Assembly: GCF_037414475.1 (NCBI RefSeq) | Contig: NZ_CP147913.1 | Location: 6,074,001 to 6,138,000 of the forward strand | Direction of reading: 5' to 3' | DNA from: Myxococcus stipitatus | GTDB lineage: Bacteria > Myxococcota > Myxococcia > Myxococcales > Myxococcaceae | DNA length: 64,000 nt | Part shown: piece after piece, positions 34,242 through 42,946 of the stretch | How the letters are laid out: the number at the start of each line of letters is the position of its first letter | Position numbering within the stretch: position 1 is the stretch's first letter | Translations under genes and position numbers: made by a program | Notes under the pieces: generated by a model | What the model saw: only the letters and a program-made list of their open reading frames with translations | Told to the model about the DNA's origin: nothing | Database searches by the model: none

Positions 34242-34427
34242 GTGCTCCTGCTGCCGCGCGCCGTCCGCATCCACCCGGCCGCTGAGCCGGTGGACATGCG
34301 CAACTCCATCGACGGTCTCTTCGTTCATGTGCAACGCGTCCTGGTGGCCGACGCGTACTCCGGCCACCTCTTCGTCTTCGTCAGCAAGCGGCGAGACAAG
34401 GTGAAGGTGCTGGCGTGGGAAAGGTAG
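34242..34427 (+). pseudogene. tnpB: Truncated IS66-family TnpB
   Basis: GTG 34242 begins a 61-residue product, VLLLPRAVRIHPAAEPVDMR and onward to GHLFVFVSKRRDKVKVLAW. These match the first half of IS66 TnpB (about 115 residues), including the VDMR-x-S-x-DGL core. The frame stops at TAG 34427 right after KVLAWER, and different mobile DNA follows. Loss of its second half and of tnpC indicates that another element or a deletion cut the IS66 here. Confidence 0.75.
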
Positions 34428-34927
34428 GGCGCAATGCGGTCAACACCGCAAGCGATTTGGAAGAAGTCACCATCACCCTGGCCCTCCATCCATTCCGGGG
34501 GAGACGGTTTCCAGTCCTGCGTGTCGACCGCGACGTGCAGGGCTCCCAGGGAGGCGGCTACCTGGTGCTGGGCCTGCCAGAGGGAGGGGTCTTGCGGCTT
34601 CCGGTTGCATGGACAGACAGGGCAGAACCAGGTTCGCTCTCGAGCTTGAGGCCCACCAAGTGCCTGGTGAGCGTGGTGGAGCTACGCCAACTGGCGGCAC
34701 TGGTGGATGCCAAGCAGGGAGGTAGCCAATGCATGCACACGGCAGGGAGTGCACACACCTGCCATGGGAAGATTGCGGAGCAGTCGCGGTCAGGAGGAGC
34801 GAAGTCGACCGAGTCCACGCCAACGGGCGCTTCTCACTCCCGAGGCACAACGCGACGTTGTCCACCTCCTGGCGACAGTCGCTCAGCGCCGGCTGGGAGA
34901 GGAGGCGCGAGAGGAGGCTGTGCATGA
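34415..34927 (+). CDS. DUF5372-like protein of a recombinase-type mobile element
   Basis: The frame from GTG 34415 encodes 170 residues, of which about residues 20-100 look real: ALHPFRGRRFPVLRVDR, GGYLVLGLPEGGVLRLPVAW and SVVELRQLAALVDAKQ. I associate this with DUF5372, a small protein found just before a tiny frame and a large serine recombinase in bacterial mobile elements. The tail after residue 100 is low-quality and overlaps the next frame, so the true end may be earlier. The start is also uncertain because the frame overlaps the truncated TnpB. Confidence 0.5.
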   Translation: MGKVGRNAVNTASDLEEVTITLALHPFRGRRFPVLRVDRDVQGSQGGGYLVLGLPEGGVLRLPVAWTDRAEPGSLSSLRPTKCLVSVVELRQLAALVDAKQGGSQCMHTAGSAHTCHGKIAEQSRSGGAKSTESTPTGASHSRGTTRRCPPPGDSRSAPAGRGGARGGCA

Positions 34928-34992
34928 GGGTCGCCGTCCTCGACACCCATCTGCGGCGACGGGCCGTGGTGTACCTGAGACAGTCCACACTC
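34707..34992 (+). CDS. Possible small middle frame of recombinase element
   Basis: An ATG at 34707 opens a frame with RPSPRQRALLTPEAQRDVV and HLLATVAQRRLGEEAREE, which looks like a short helical protein. In related elements a small gene of about 70-90 residues lies between the DUF5372 gene and the recombinase gene, so position supports it. The frame runs on past a natural-looking end, and the downstream boundary given is approximate. Confidence 0.25.
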
Positions 34993-35092
34993 AAGCAGGT
35001 GATGGCGCACACCGAGTCGACGCGCCGACAATACCTCCTGCGAGAACGGGCCCAGGCGCTCGGCTGGTGGCCCGACGCGAGTCTGCCCCAGT
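34924..35092 (+). pseudogene. Serine recombinase, N-terminal fragment
   Basis: From ATG 34924 the frame encodes RRRAVVYLRQSTLKQVMAHT and STRRQYLLRERAQALGWW. YLRQST supplies the catalytic serine region of large serine recombinases. Homology ends abruptly at about 35092, where the left end of an IS3-like element begins, so only some 55 of an expected 500 or more residues remain. Confidence 0.65.
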
Positions 35093-35160
35093 TCCGTGGA
35101 CACCCGAGATACGATGAAGAGGTCCAAGGATGTCCACGGAGACGAAGCCGAGAAGAGCCT
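35093..35160 (+). mobile_element. Left-end remnant of a third IS3-like element
   Basis: The sequence CCGTGGACACCCGAGATACG and the following GGATGTCCACGGAGACGAAG closely resemble the left end and orfA start of the intact IS3 (GTGGACACCGGAGATGAGGT and GGATGTCCACGACGATGCCG, 28441-28490). The orfA start MST-x-x-PRR is recognisable for about 10 codons (35130 on). Nothing else of the element remains. Confidence 0.6.
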
Positions 35161-35259
35161 CCGTGTCGCCATGCCGGGGACGTCTCGGCTTCCTCGCTTC
35201 CATCAGGTCGGATACCCTATCTGCCTCTTCCTTGGTGTCCTCTGACGCGGAACAAGCCC

Positions 35260-35640
35260 ATGAAGGACACATGCTGGGGAGGGCTTGGGGCACTGCTGCT
35301 TCCGAGCCTGGTTCGCGCGGAAGTCGCGGACAAGCAGCTGCTCCCCTGGGAACCCGCTCCAGTCCTGGCGACGTGGGTGATGTGCGGCCTCTGCCTGTCA
35401 TTGACCCAGTCGCGCCGGGGGCACCTGTGGAAGGTCGCGGGGGTACTCTCGGTGCTCTGGGCCCTTTTCTGGGGCCAGAACCTGATGCCCGGTGGCCCGG
35501 TGGGGCAGATGCTGGACACGGAACTCCTCTCCGGAGACGCAGCCGCGTTCCGGGGAGGCTTCCTGGTTCAAGCGCTGCTCCCCATGCTGGTGACCCTCAT
35601 AGGACTCTGGAGGCGGAGGCTCCGCCTTCGGGGTTCGTGA
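35260..35640 (+). CDS. Small polytopic membrane protein
   Basis: From ATG 35260 the 126-residue product has four hydrophobic segments: WGGLGALLLPSLV near the N-terminus, VLATWVMCGLCLSL, WKVAGVLSVLWALFWG and VQALLPMLVTLIGLW. The end is basic (RRRLRLRGS), consistent with a cytoplasmic C-terminus. It has no recognised family. The start codon lies about 100 bp beyond the end of the mobile-element remnants, so its original promoter may have been replaced. It converges with the carbonic anhydrase gene, whose stop is 15 bases away. Confidence 0.5.
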   Translation: MKDTCWGGLGALLLPSLVRAEVADKQLLPWEPAPVLATWVMCGLCLSLTQSRRGHLWKVAGVLSVLWALFWGQNLMPGGPVGQMLDTELLSGDAAAFRGGFLVQALLPMLVTLIGLWRRRLRLRGS

Positions 35641-35655
35641 GGGCCACGCGGCCGG

Positions 35656-36357
35656 CTAGAAAATCGTGTCCTTGTCCGTGAGGTTGTAGACCTCCTGGAC
35701 GTCGCGCAGCAGCTTGGGGAAGTCCAGCTTCAGGTCGATGAGCAGGCCGGTGCGCATGTCGAACACCCAGCCGTGCACGGTGGGGACGCCCGTCTCCACG
35801 TAGGCGCGCTGGACGGCGGCGGTCTTGATGATGCTGATGCACTGCTCGGTGACGTTGAGCTCGACCAGGCGGGCATAGCGCGCCTCCGGGTCCGTGAGCG
35901 CGTCCAACTCCGCCTTGTGCAGCCGGTAGACGTCGCGCACGTTGCGCAGCCACGGGTTGAGGATGCCCAAGTCCCGGGGCTGCATGGCCGCCTTCACACC
36001 CTGGCAGCCGTAGTGGCCACACACGATGATGCGCTTCACCGACAGGTGGCGCACGGCGTAGTTGATGACCGACATCACGTTCAGGTCGACGTTGTTGACC
36101 AGGTTCGCGACGTTGCGGTGGACGAAGACGTCCCCGGGCTCCACCCCCATGATTTCATTGGCGGGCACCCGGCTGTCCGAGCAGCCGATGTAGAGGTACT
36201 CGGGGTTGTGTTCCGCGGACAGCCGCTCGAAGTAGTGCGGGTCGTTCTTCGTCTTGTCGGCGGACCAGCGACGGTTGTTCTCGAAAATCTGTTCGTAGGA
36301 AGGCACGAGTCCGTGGCATGCCCGCAGGGGCTCCCCCGCGTCAACTCCGAACGTCAT
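35656..36357 (-). CDS. can: Beta-class carbonic anhydrase
   Basis: The 233-residue product starts at ATG 36357. It interconverts CO2 and bicarbonate in the cytoplasm with a zinc centre. Zinc ligands are visible: Cys59 in YIGCSDSR, with the Asp61-Arg63 dyad, and His115 and Cys118 in IVCGHYGC. The GVEPGDVFVHRNVANLV segment is family-typical. It lies 23 bp downstream of the polytopic membrane protein gene on the same strand, so the two may form an operon. Confidence 0.95.
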   Translation of the reverse strand: MTFGVDAGEPLRACHGLVPSYEQIFENNRRWSADKTKNDPHYFERLSAEHNPEYLYIGCSDSRVPANEIMGVEPGDVFVHRNVANLVNNVDLNVMSVINYAVRHLSVKRIIVCGHYGCQGVKAAMQPRDLGILNPWLRNVRDVYRLHKAELDALTDPEARYARLVELNVTEQCISIIKTAAVQRAYVETGVPTVHGWVFDMRTGLLIDLKLDFPKLLRDVQEVYNLTDKDTIF

Positions 36358-36380
36358 TCCACTGCCCCCAAGTGCAGTCC

Positions 36381-37916
36381 TCAACGGGCCAGCTGGATGG
36401 GCCGGGCCGAGGCGGACCGGAGCTGACGCATGTCGACGAGGATGTCGTAGCCCCGCGCATCCGGCGCCACGGGGCCCGCGTCGAAGCGGTACAGCGCGCT
36501 CAAGTCCCGCTCCCCCGGAAAGCGCTCCCGGGCGACCAGGGCGAACAGCTCCTTGGCCACCCACTCCGTGTCCACGGAGACGGAGCCGAACTCGTCCAGG
36601 TAGCGCCGGGGCGCGGACGTGTCCCGCTGACGCGTGGTGAGCACGAAGACGCGGGACGGCCGCGATGGCGCGAGCGCGGCGGCCCCCTGCCTCATCAACG
36701 CCAGCTCCCGCCCCTGCGGCCAGGCGAACAGCTCCAGCGATTGCTGGCGCGCCAGCACCGCGCTGCCCGCCACGAACACCGCCAGCAGCGCGAGCGCGAT
36801 GCCGGGGCCTCGCGACGGCCACAATGAGCCCAGCCTCACCACGGCCGCGAAGACGAACACGCTCCACACACCCGTGAGCGCGAAGAGGGTGCGGTACGTG
36901 GGCCAGCGCTCGCTGGCGAGCAGGCTGGCGCAGTACGCCAGTCCCATCAACCCCACCATCGCCAGCACCCAGGTCCCCACCGCGGCCCGGCCCGCGCGGC
37001 GGCCCTCGACGATGAGCCCCAGCACGACCAGCGTCAGCGTCCCACTCACCATGAGCCAGTAACCCCACGACGGCGCGGTGTCCGAGTCGTCGAGGACGTT
37101 GAGCGCCAGCGCGTTGGGCAGCACCTTCATGATGAACCACACGGCCTTGTCCACGATGTGGCGCTCCAGCGCCATGCGCGGCGAGGGGGAGAACACCCCC
37201 AGGGCGAAGCTCAGGCGGGTGACGGCGTACGCCAGCCCCAGCCCCGCGATGACCACGAGCAGGTGCCCGCCCAGGCCTCGCGCCAGCGCGCGTGGGTCCT
37301 CGTACCTCCGGGCCACCACCACCGCGGCGAGCAGCACCGCGTAGAACGGACCACTCGCCTGGTAGACGAGCATGGACCCGGCCAGCGCCGCCGCGGCGCC
37401 CACACACAGGCTCCATCCCCTTGGACCTCTCGGTGTCTGCCGGAGCCCCTCCCGCGCCAGGGCGAACGCGCCCACGCTCAGCAGCAACGCGACGGCTTGA
37501 GGCCAGCAGATGCCCCAGCTCGCGACGACCTGCGCGGAGGGAATCACGGTGAGGAACGCGGCCAGCAGCGCGGCGGAGCCTTTGCCCCAGCCCTCGGCCT
37601 TGAGGAGGAGGTACACCGCCAGGGCCAGCATCCCCAAGCCCGCCACCGCCAAGGCCCGCAAGCCGCCCAGCCCCCGCACGTCCCCGGCAGCCCGAGAGGT
37701 GCGGTCCAGCAGCCAGCCATACAGCGGGCGACCCATGGCGCCGCAGACCCGGAGAATCTTGCCGGGCTCCTCGCGGGCCTCGCGCAGAATCGCGTAGTCG
37801 TCGCGCAGGCCGTAGCTCAGGGAGACGGCGCTCCCATAGACGACCCAGGGAAGCAGCAGCAGCAGGGCGGCCGTGCCCAGTGCCCGGATGACCTCAGTCG
37901 TGGCGCGTGTCCGCAG
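36381..37916 (-). CDS. Polytopic membrane protein (glycosyltransferase-like), non-ATG start
   Basis: The conventional ATG at 37736 would cut off a clearly coding N-terminal segment. Upstream in frame the sequence reads GTAALLLLLPWVVYGSAVSL (a first membrane helix) and YGLRDDYAILREAREEPGK. No ATG, GTG or TTG precedes this, but CTG 37916 follows AGAGGTCTCCC, giving 511 residues. The protein has at least ten hydrophobic helices and a C-terminal soluble part of about 110 residues (VFVLTTRQRDTSAP on). The DDY near the N-terminus and the layout resemble membrane sugar transferases (GT-C type), though the family assignment is tentative. Carbonic anhydrase lies downstream. Confidence 0.6.
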   Translation of the reverse strand: MRTRATTEVIRALGTAALLLLLPWVVYGSAVSLSYGLRDDYAILREAREEPGKILRVCGAMGRPLYGWLLDRTSRAAGDVRGLGGLRALAVAGLGMLALAVYLLLKAEGWGKGSAALLAAFLTVIPSAQVVASWGICWPQAVALLLSVGAFALAREGLRQTPRGPRGWSLCVGAAAALAGSMLVYQASGPFYAVLLAAVVVARRYEDPRALARGLGGHLLVVIAGLGLAYAVTRLSFALGVFSPSPRMALERHIVDKAVWFIMKVLPNALALNVLDDSDTAPSWGYWLMVSGTLTLVVLGLIVEGRRAGRAAVGTWVLAMVGLMGLAYCASLLASERWPTYRTLFALTGVWSVFVFAAVVRLGSLWPSRGPGIALALLAVFVAGSAVLARQQSLELFAWPQGRELALMRQGAAALAPSRPSRVFVLTTRQRDTSAPRRYLDEFGSVSVDTEWVAKELFALVARERFPGERDLSALYRFDAGPVAPDARGYDILVDMRQLRSASARPIQLAR

Positions 37917-38306
37917 GGGAGACCTCTGGAGGCGAGTGACGCTAGCAGAGTCGTATGACGCGCCCTGGCATGAGGGAAGTCCGAAGAGAAGGTGCGCTGC
38001 CCGACACCGGTTTCACGGATGGGCCGTCCGGGCCCGTGCGGCGCGTCCAGCCCAGAAAGGCTCGTCCCGGGCCTGGCGCTCGGCGAGGGGGTGGGGATTC
38101 GCGAAGCATCGGACAGGGGCCCTGGACCCCGGAACGGTGGGGCGAGGACCCGACGTGGTGGGAGGGATTGGCAGGTGACGCCGAGGGATGGTTCGCGTCG
38201 GGTCGTGTACGCCGCGAGGCCCGAGTTTCAGGGGCGGACCTTGACGTTGTCGTTCCACGCACGCAACTCACCCGGGTGGATGTGCCCGAGTGAAGAGACG
38301 GACGCT
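37917..38306. other. 390-bp region without a supported gene
   Basis: It separates the leftward membrane protein gene from the rightward condensation-domain gene and should contain both promoters. Open frames cross it but their translations are rich in Arg, Gly and Pro and look non-coding. No clear hairpin, repeat or promoter was recognised. Confidence 0.4.
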
Positions 38307-40037
38307 GTGAAGCCCCGAGTCGATGAACGTGATGCGTCACGTGAGCGCCCCGTGCTCGCGGCCCATGACCTGTCCGAGTCCCGGCTCCCCGCCCACCATG
38401 AGACCATCGAGGCGTGGGTGGTGGAGTGGCTGGCGCTTCACTGGCAGATGCCCGCCGGGGCCATCGATAGGCGGCGTCCCCTGGTCGAACAGGGACTCGA
38501 TTCGATGGCGGCCATCTCGCTGGCTCATGATTTGGAGCAGTGGTTGGGGCTGCCGTTGTCGCTGTCCTTTGTCTGGCAGCAGGGCTCCATCGAAGCGCTC
38601 GCGCGGGCGCTGGCCTCGCCGGAGGTCATGTTCTCCCTGGCGCCCGTGAGTGAGTCCGCCGTGGTGGCGCGGCGCAACGAGGGCACCGCGCCCGCTTCCC
38701 TGGGGCAACAGCAGCTCTGGAGGCAGCTTCGGCCCCAGCCCGAGAGCCCCCGTTTCCATCTCCACTTCGGCCTGCGCTTCGACGGGCCGCTCGATATCGA
38801 AGCGTTGAGGCTCAGCCTCCAGGAAATCGTCCGGCGGCACGAGGCCTTCCGGACGTCGTTTCGCGAGCGGGACGGGGAGCTCTTGCAAGTGATTGCGCCG
38901 GTGTCCCGGCTGGAGTTGCCCGTGGTGGACCTGCGCGCGGAGCAGGAGGAGGACCTGGGGCGGGCGCTGGACTCCGCGTCCTTCCGGACACTCTACGACG
39001 CGCTGGGGCGGGCCCCGTTCGACCTCCAGGTGGGGCCGCTGATTCGCGCGGCCCTGGTGGTGCTGACGAACCAGACCCATGTGTTGTTGGTGACGCAGCA
39101 TCGGCTCATCACGGATGGGGCCTCGCTGAGTGTGTTCGGCCGGGAGCTGGCGTTCCTGTATCGCGTCTTCCATGCGCGGGTGCCCTCGCCGCTGGCGCCG
39201 CCGTCGAGGCAGGCCTCGGACGTGGCGCGCTGGCAGCGGCATTGGCTGGGCGGCGAGGGGGCCCACCGGCAGCGCGAATACTGGCGGGCGCGCTTGGATG
39301 GGGTGCCGCCATTGAAGCTGACGCCTCGGGGGGCCTGCGGTGAGGAGGGGGCGCGGGTGGGCGGGCTGGTGTGCTTCGAGGTCCCCATGGCGCTGACGAC
39401 GGCGTGGAAGGTGCTGGCCAGCGGCGAGGGCGCCACGCTGTTCACCGCGCTCTCCGCCGTGTTCGCCGCGCTGCTGAGCCGGCACTCCGGGCAGGAGGAT
39501 GTGCTGCTGGGCACCGTGGTGGCCAACCGGGGACGGCGCGAGCTGCGGGACGTGGTGGGCTTGCTCGCCAACACCGTGGCGCTGCGCTGTGATTTGACGG
39601 GCAACCCGTCGTTCCGCGAGCTGTTGGTGCGCCACCGCCGGCGCACCACGGAGGACCTGAGCCACCAGGAGCTGCCGTTCGAGGAGGTGTCCCGGTTGGG
39701 TCAGGGCGCCTGGGCGGCGCCCACGGTGCGGGCCGCGTGTGTCTTCGAGAGCATGGCCCCCTTCGACCTGTCGATTCCGGGACTGGGGTGCGCGTTGCTG
39801 ACGGACACGCCGGATGCCTCCGTGCCGGGCACGGCGCGGCATGAGCTGACGTTGCTGTTGCGCGAGGACCTGGGCCGGCTGTGCGGCGCCTTCGAGTACG
39901 CCGCCGACGTGTTCCAGCCCGCGGAGGTGGAGCGGCTGGCGGCGTGCTTCCGGAGGCTCTTGGGCCGCATCGTCGAGACACCGGATGTGCGGCTCGATGA
40001 CCTGCCGCTCGCTGAGGACGCGCCGCGGTTGGGCTGA
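38307..40037 (+). CDS. Carrier-condensation NRPS-like protein with altered active-site motif
   Basis: GTG 38307 gives 576 residues; an in-frame ATG at 38280 is an alternative. Residues about 30-105 are a carrier domain with the phosphopantetheine serine at 66 (QGLDSMAAISL). Residues about 110-576 are a condensation domain with LGQQQLWRQL (C1), VRRHEAFRT (C2), VARWQRHW (C4), GTVVANRGRREL (C5) and DLSHQELPFEEV (C6). The C3 motif HHxxxDG reads HRLITDG (265-271), so the catalytic second histidine is Arg266. There is no adenylation or thioesterase domain. It may act as a non-catalytic partner or an ester-forming or docking unit; its synthase partner is not in the window. Confidence 0.82.
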   Translation: MKPRVDERDASRERPVLAAHDLSESRLPAHHETIEAWVVEWLALHWQMPAGAIDRRRPLVEQGLDSMAAISLAHDLEQWLGLPLSLSFVWQQGSIEALARALASPEVMFSLAPVSESAVVARRNEGTAPASLGQQQLWRQLRPQPESPRFHLHFGLRFDGPLDIEALRLSLQEIVRRHEAFRTSFRERDGELLQVIAPVSRLELPVVDLRAEQEEDLGRALDSASFRTLYDALGRAPFDLQVGPLIRAALVVLTNQTHVLLVTQHRLITDGASLSVFGRELAFLYRVFHARVPSPLAPPSRQASDVARWQRHWLGGEGAHRQREYWRARLDGVPPLKLTPRGACGEEGARVGGLVCFEVPMALTTAWKVLASGEGATLFTALSAVFAALLSRHSGQEDVLLGTVVANRGRRELRDVVGLLANTVALRCDLTGNPSFRELLVRHRRRTTEDLSHQELPFEEVSRLGQGAWAAPTVRAACVFESMAPFDLSIPGLGCALLTDTPDASVPGTARHELTLLLREDLGRLCGAFEYAADVFQPAEVERLAACFRRLLGRIVETPDVRLDDLPLAEDAPRLG

Positions 40038-40219
40038 CCCGTGCGGGACAGGCTGGGTGGGATTGCGTGGGCCCGCGTGGGACGGGCAATGGCAGACATT
40101 CGCGACGTCGGCCCTGGCACAGAGCGGCGGAGCTTTGTTCGAGGCCGCCCACTTGGTGTCCTCCGTCATTGAGAGGGTTTGGGCGGGCGACGACAACGCG
40201 CGTGAGAGGGGGCACGCGC

Positions 40220-42937
40220 ATGGGATGGGCGTTGGTCCTGATGCTGGGGGGAATGATGGCGACGGCTCCGGTGGTGGGCGAGGAGCGGTTTCCAGGCACC
40301 ACCGACTGGAGGCTGAGTCAGCCCGCGACAGGGGCACAGCTGGAAGGGTACGCCGCGGCGGCCAGCGTGCAGCGGGGCGAGTCCCTGGCCATCCATGTCC
40401 GGACGGACAGCCCGCGCCCGGTGACGTGGGAGCTCTTCCGCATGGGTTACTACGGAGGAACGGGCTCGCGGCGGATGTCGTCGGGAGGCCCCGTCACGGT
40501 GGGGCCGCAGCCTTCGCCCGTGGCGGACCGGACGACGGGGCTGGTGGAGTGCCGCTGGCCCGTGAGCTTCACCGTGCAGACGCAGGCCACGTGGCCCAGC
40601 GGGGTGTATCTGCTCAAGCTCCGGAGGGACGACGGGCCACAATCGTATGTCATCTTCGTGGTGCGCGCGGACGAGCGGAAGGGCACGGGGGTGTTGCAGC
40701 TCCCCGTGACGACGTTCCAGGCCTACAACACGTGGGGAGGGGAGAGCCTCTACGCGACGTCGTTGGGCTTGTCGGGAGGTCACGCGAAGGTGGTTTCGTT
40801 CGACCGCCCGTACCTGGATGGCAATGGCGCGGGAGAGTACTTCTACGCGGCGCACTACTTCGTGATGTGGGCGGAGTCGAAGGGGTACGAGCTCTCCTAC
40901 GTCACGAACGTGGATGTGGACCGGGACCCGTCGCTGTTGCGCGGGCAGAAGCTGTTCCTCTCGGTGGGGCATGACGAGTACTGGTCTCGTCCGGCGCGTG
41001 AGGCGGTGGAGGGGGCGCTGGCGTCGGGGGTGAACCTGGCGTTCCTGGGCAGCGACACGAGCTGCTGGCTCATCCGCCTGGAGTCCTCGGGGGGCGGCGC
41101 GTCGAGGCGGAGGCAGGTCTGTTACAAGGACGAGGCGCCACAGGAGGACCCGCTCGCGGGCACGCCGCTCATCACGGTGCGCTGGCGCAATGCGCTCCTG
41201 GGTGAGCCGGAGAACGGGCTTGCCGGGGTGATGTCCGACGCGTGGGGAATCATTCCGCAGCCCTTCGTCGTGGAGTCGCCCGAGGCGTGGCCCTTCGAGG
41301 GGACGCGGCTCCGGCGCGGAGACTCCATCCTGTCCGTGGTGGGGTATGAGATTGACCGCGAGTGGGCGAACGGGGCGACGCCTCGGGGTTTCGTTCCGCT
41401 CGCGCGCTCACCGGCCATCAGCAACAAGGGCGAGCCGAACTGGCACACGGCGGGGCTCTACACCGCGCCCTCGGGGGCGTTTGTCTTCTCCAGCGGGGGC
41501 ATCTCTTGGTCGCATGGGCTCTCGCATCCGCGCTTCGCGGACCTGCGGGTGCAGCGCATCACCGACAATGTGCTGCGCAGGGCGGGGCTGGTGCCCACGT
41601 TGCCGGGGGACACGTTCGGCGCGGAGGAGCCTCGGCCGGTGGACCGGACGGGACAGTCCTCGGGAGTCTCCACGCTGGCGGGCGTCGCCTTTCAAGATGG
41701 GTTCGTGGATGGGCCGGTGTCGCGGGCGCGCTTTCGCAGGCCGGTGGGAGTGGCCGTGGATGCGGAGGGGAACATCTACGTGGCGGACACGGGCAACCAC
41801 GCGGTGCGGAAAATCGCTCCGGACGCGGCCCGCACCGTCACGACCCTCGCGGGCTTGGGGACGCCAGGGGTGGGCGAGGGGCCGGGGGCGACGACGGCGC
41901 TGCGCTCGCCGCAGTCCATCGCGGTGGCGCCGGATGGGGCGCTGTATGTGGCGGACACGGGCAACCACCGCATCGTGCGCATCGCGCGGGATGGGCGATG
42001 GACGGTGAGCACGTTCGCGGGTTCGCGGGAGGGGCGGCAGGGCAGGGCGGATGGGGTGGGGCCGGCCGCGCGCTTCCAGACTCCGACGAGCCTCGTCTTC
42101 GCGGGCATGGACTTGTATGTGACGGACACGTTCAACCATCGGCTCGCGCGCATCACGCCGCAGGGGCGGGTGAGCACGTTGATTGGCTCACGGGGTTCGG
42201 GCAGCACGAATGGACCGGCGAGCCAGGCGCGGTTGCATCGGCCCACGGCGGTGGCCTTCGGTGATGGAGCGCTGTGGGTGGTGGACACAGGGAACCGGCT
42301 CATCCGCAGGGTGGCGATGGACGCGGACTTCACGACGTCCACCGTGGCGGGGAGTGCTCCGGGAGGCTTCGCGGATGGCGCGGGAGGCGCGGCGCAGTTC
42401 CTGCCGATGTCGGGGGCGGTCTACGCCGACGGGAGGCTCTTGTTGACCGACACAGGGAACGAGCGAGTCCGTGTGCTGGTGGGAGGACGGGTTCGGACGT
42501 TCGCGGGGGCGGGCTCACACGGTGCGCGGGATGGGAGCGCGGAGCAGGCGACGTTCAGTCTGCCCACGGGTGTCGCGGTGCTGCCGAATGGAAACGTGCT
42601 CGTGGTGGACCAGGGGGCCTCGACGATTCGCGAGCTCCAGGCGCCCGCGGCCGATGGAGGTTCGCGTCCGGTGCCTCGCATCACCGGAGGTCCGTTCTCT
42701 GGTGGGAGCGCGCCGATGGACGTGTACCTGGATGGGTCGACGAGCACGACGACGAACCCAGGTGGATGGATTCAGCGCTTCCGGTGGGATTTGGGGGACG
42801 GCGCGACGTCGGATGCTGCGTACCTGGAGCATCGCTACATGCGTGCGGGTTCCTACACCGTGACGTTGACGGCGACGGATGGTGGAGGCGTGAGTGCCAC
42901 CACCACGCAGGTCATTCGCGTCGGGGATTCGCCTTGA
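40220..42937 (+). CDS. Secreted DMFase-like/NHL-repeat/PKD protein
   Basis: The 905-residue product starts at ATG 40220 behind GAGGGGG. A short signal peptide ends near PVVGEE. Residues about 20-465 resemble the large (beta) subunit region of N,N-dimethylformamidase (GYYGGTGSRRM, TTFQAYNTWGGESLY, GHDEYWSRPAREAVE, FLGSDTSCW). Residues about 480-800 hold NHL repeats (FRRPVGVAVDAEGNIYVADT, NHAVRKIAP), which form a beta-propeller. Residues about 815-905 are a PKD domain (FRWDLGDGATSDAAYLEHRY). The catalytic role of the first domain outside true DMFases is unknown. It is likely secreted or on the surface. Confidence 0.82.
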   Translation: MGWALVLMLGGMMATAPVVGEERFPGTTDWRLSQPATGAQLEGYAAAASVQRGESLAIHVRTDSPRPVTWELFRMGYYGGTGSRRMSSGGPVTVGPQPSPVADRTTGLVECRWPVSFTVQTQATWPSGVYLLKLRRDDGPQSYVIFVVRADERKGTGVLQLPVTTFQAYNTWGGESLYATSLGLSGGHAKVVSFDRPYLDGNGAGEYFYAAHYFVMWAESKGYELSYVTNVDVDRDPSLLRGQKLFLSVGHDEYWSRPAREAVEGALASGVNLAFLGSDTSCWLIRLESSGGGASRRRQVCYKDEAPQEDPLAGTPLITVRWRNALLGEPENGLAGVMSDAWGIIPQPFVVESPEAWPFEGTRLRRGDSILSVVGYEIDREWANGATPRGFVPLARSPAISNKGEPNWHTAGLYTAPSGAFVFSSGGISWSHGLSHPRFADLRVQRITDNVLRRAGLVPTLPGDTFGAEEPRPVDRTGQSSGVSTLAGVAFQDGFVDGPVSRARFRRPVGVAVDAEGNIYVADTGNHAVRKIAPDAARTVTTLAGLGTPGVGEGPGATTALRSPQSIAVAPDGALYVADTGNHRIVRIARDGRWTVSTFAGSREGRQGRADGVGPAARFQTPTSLVFAGMDLYVTDTFNHRLARITPQGRVSTLIGSRGSGSTNGPASQARLHRPTAVAFGDGALWVVDTGNRLIRRVAMDADFTTSTVAGSAPGGFADGAGGAAQFLPMSGAVYADGRLLLTDTGNERVRVLVGGRVRTFAGAGSHGARDGSAEQATFSLPTGVAVLPNGNVLVVDQGASTIRELQAPAADGGSRPVPRITGGPFSGGSAPMDVYLDGSTSTTTNPGGWIQRFRWDLGDGATSDAAYLEHRYMRAGSYTVTLTATDGGGVSATTTQVIRVGDSP

Positions 42938-42946
42938 GGTGGAGTG

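Noticed and set aside
40100..40140. Possible sigma-54 promoter beginning TGGCAC upstream of the DMFase-like gene
   Set aside because: The -24-like box lacks a TTGC box at the correct spacing.
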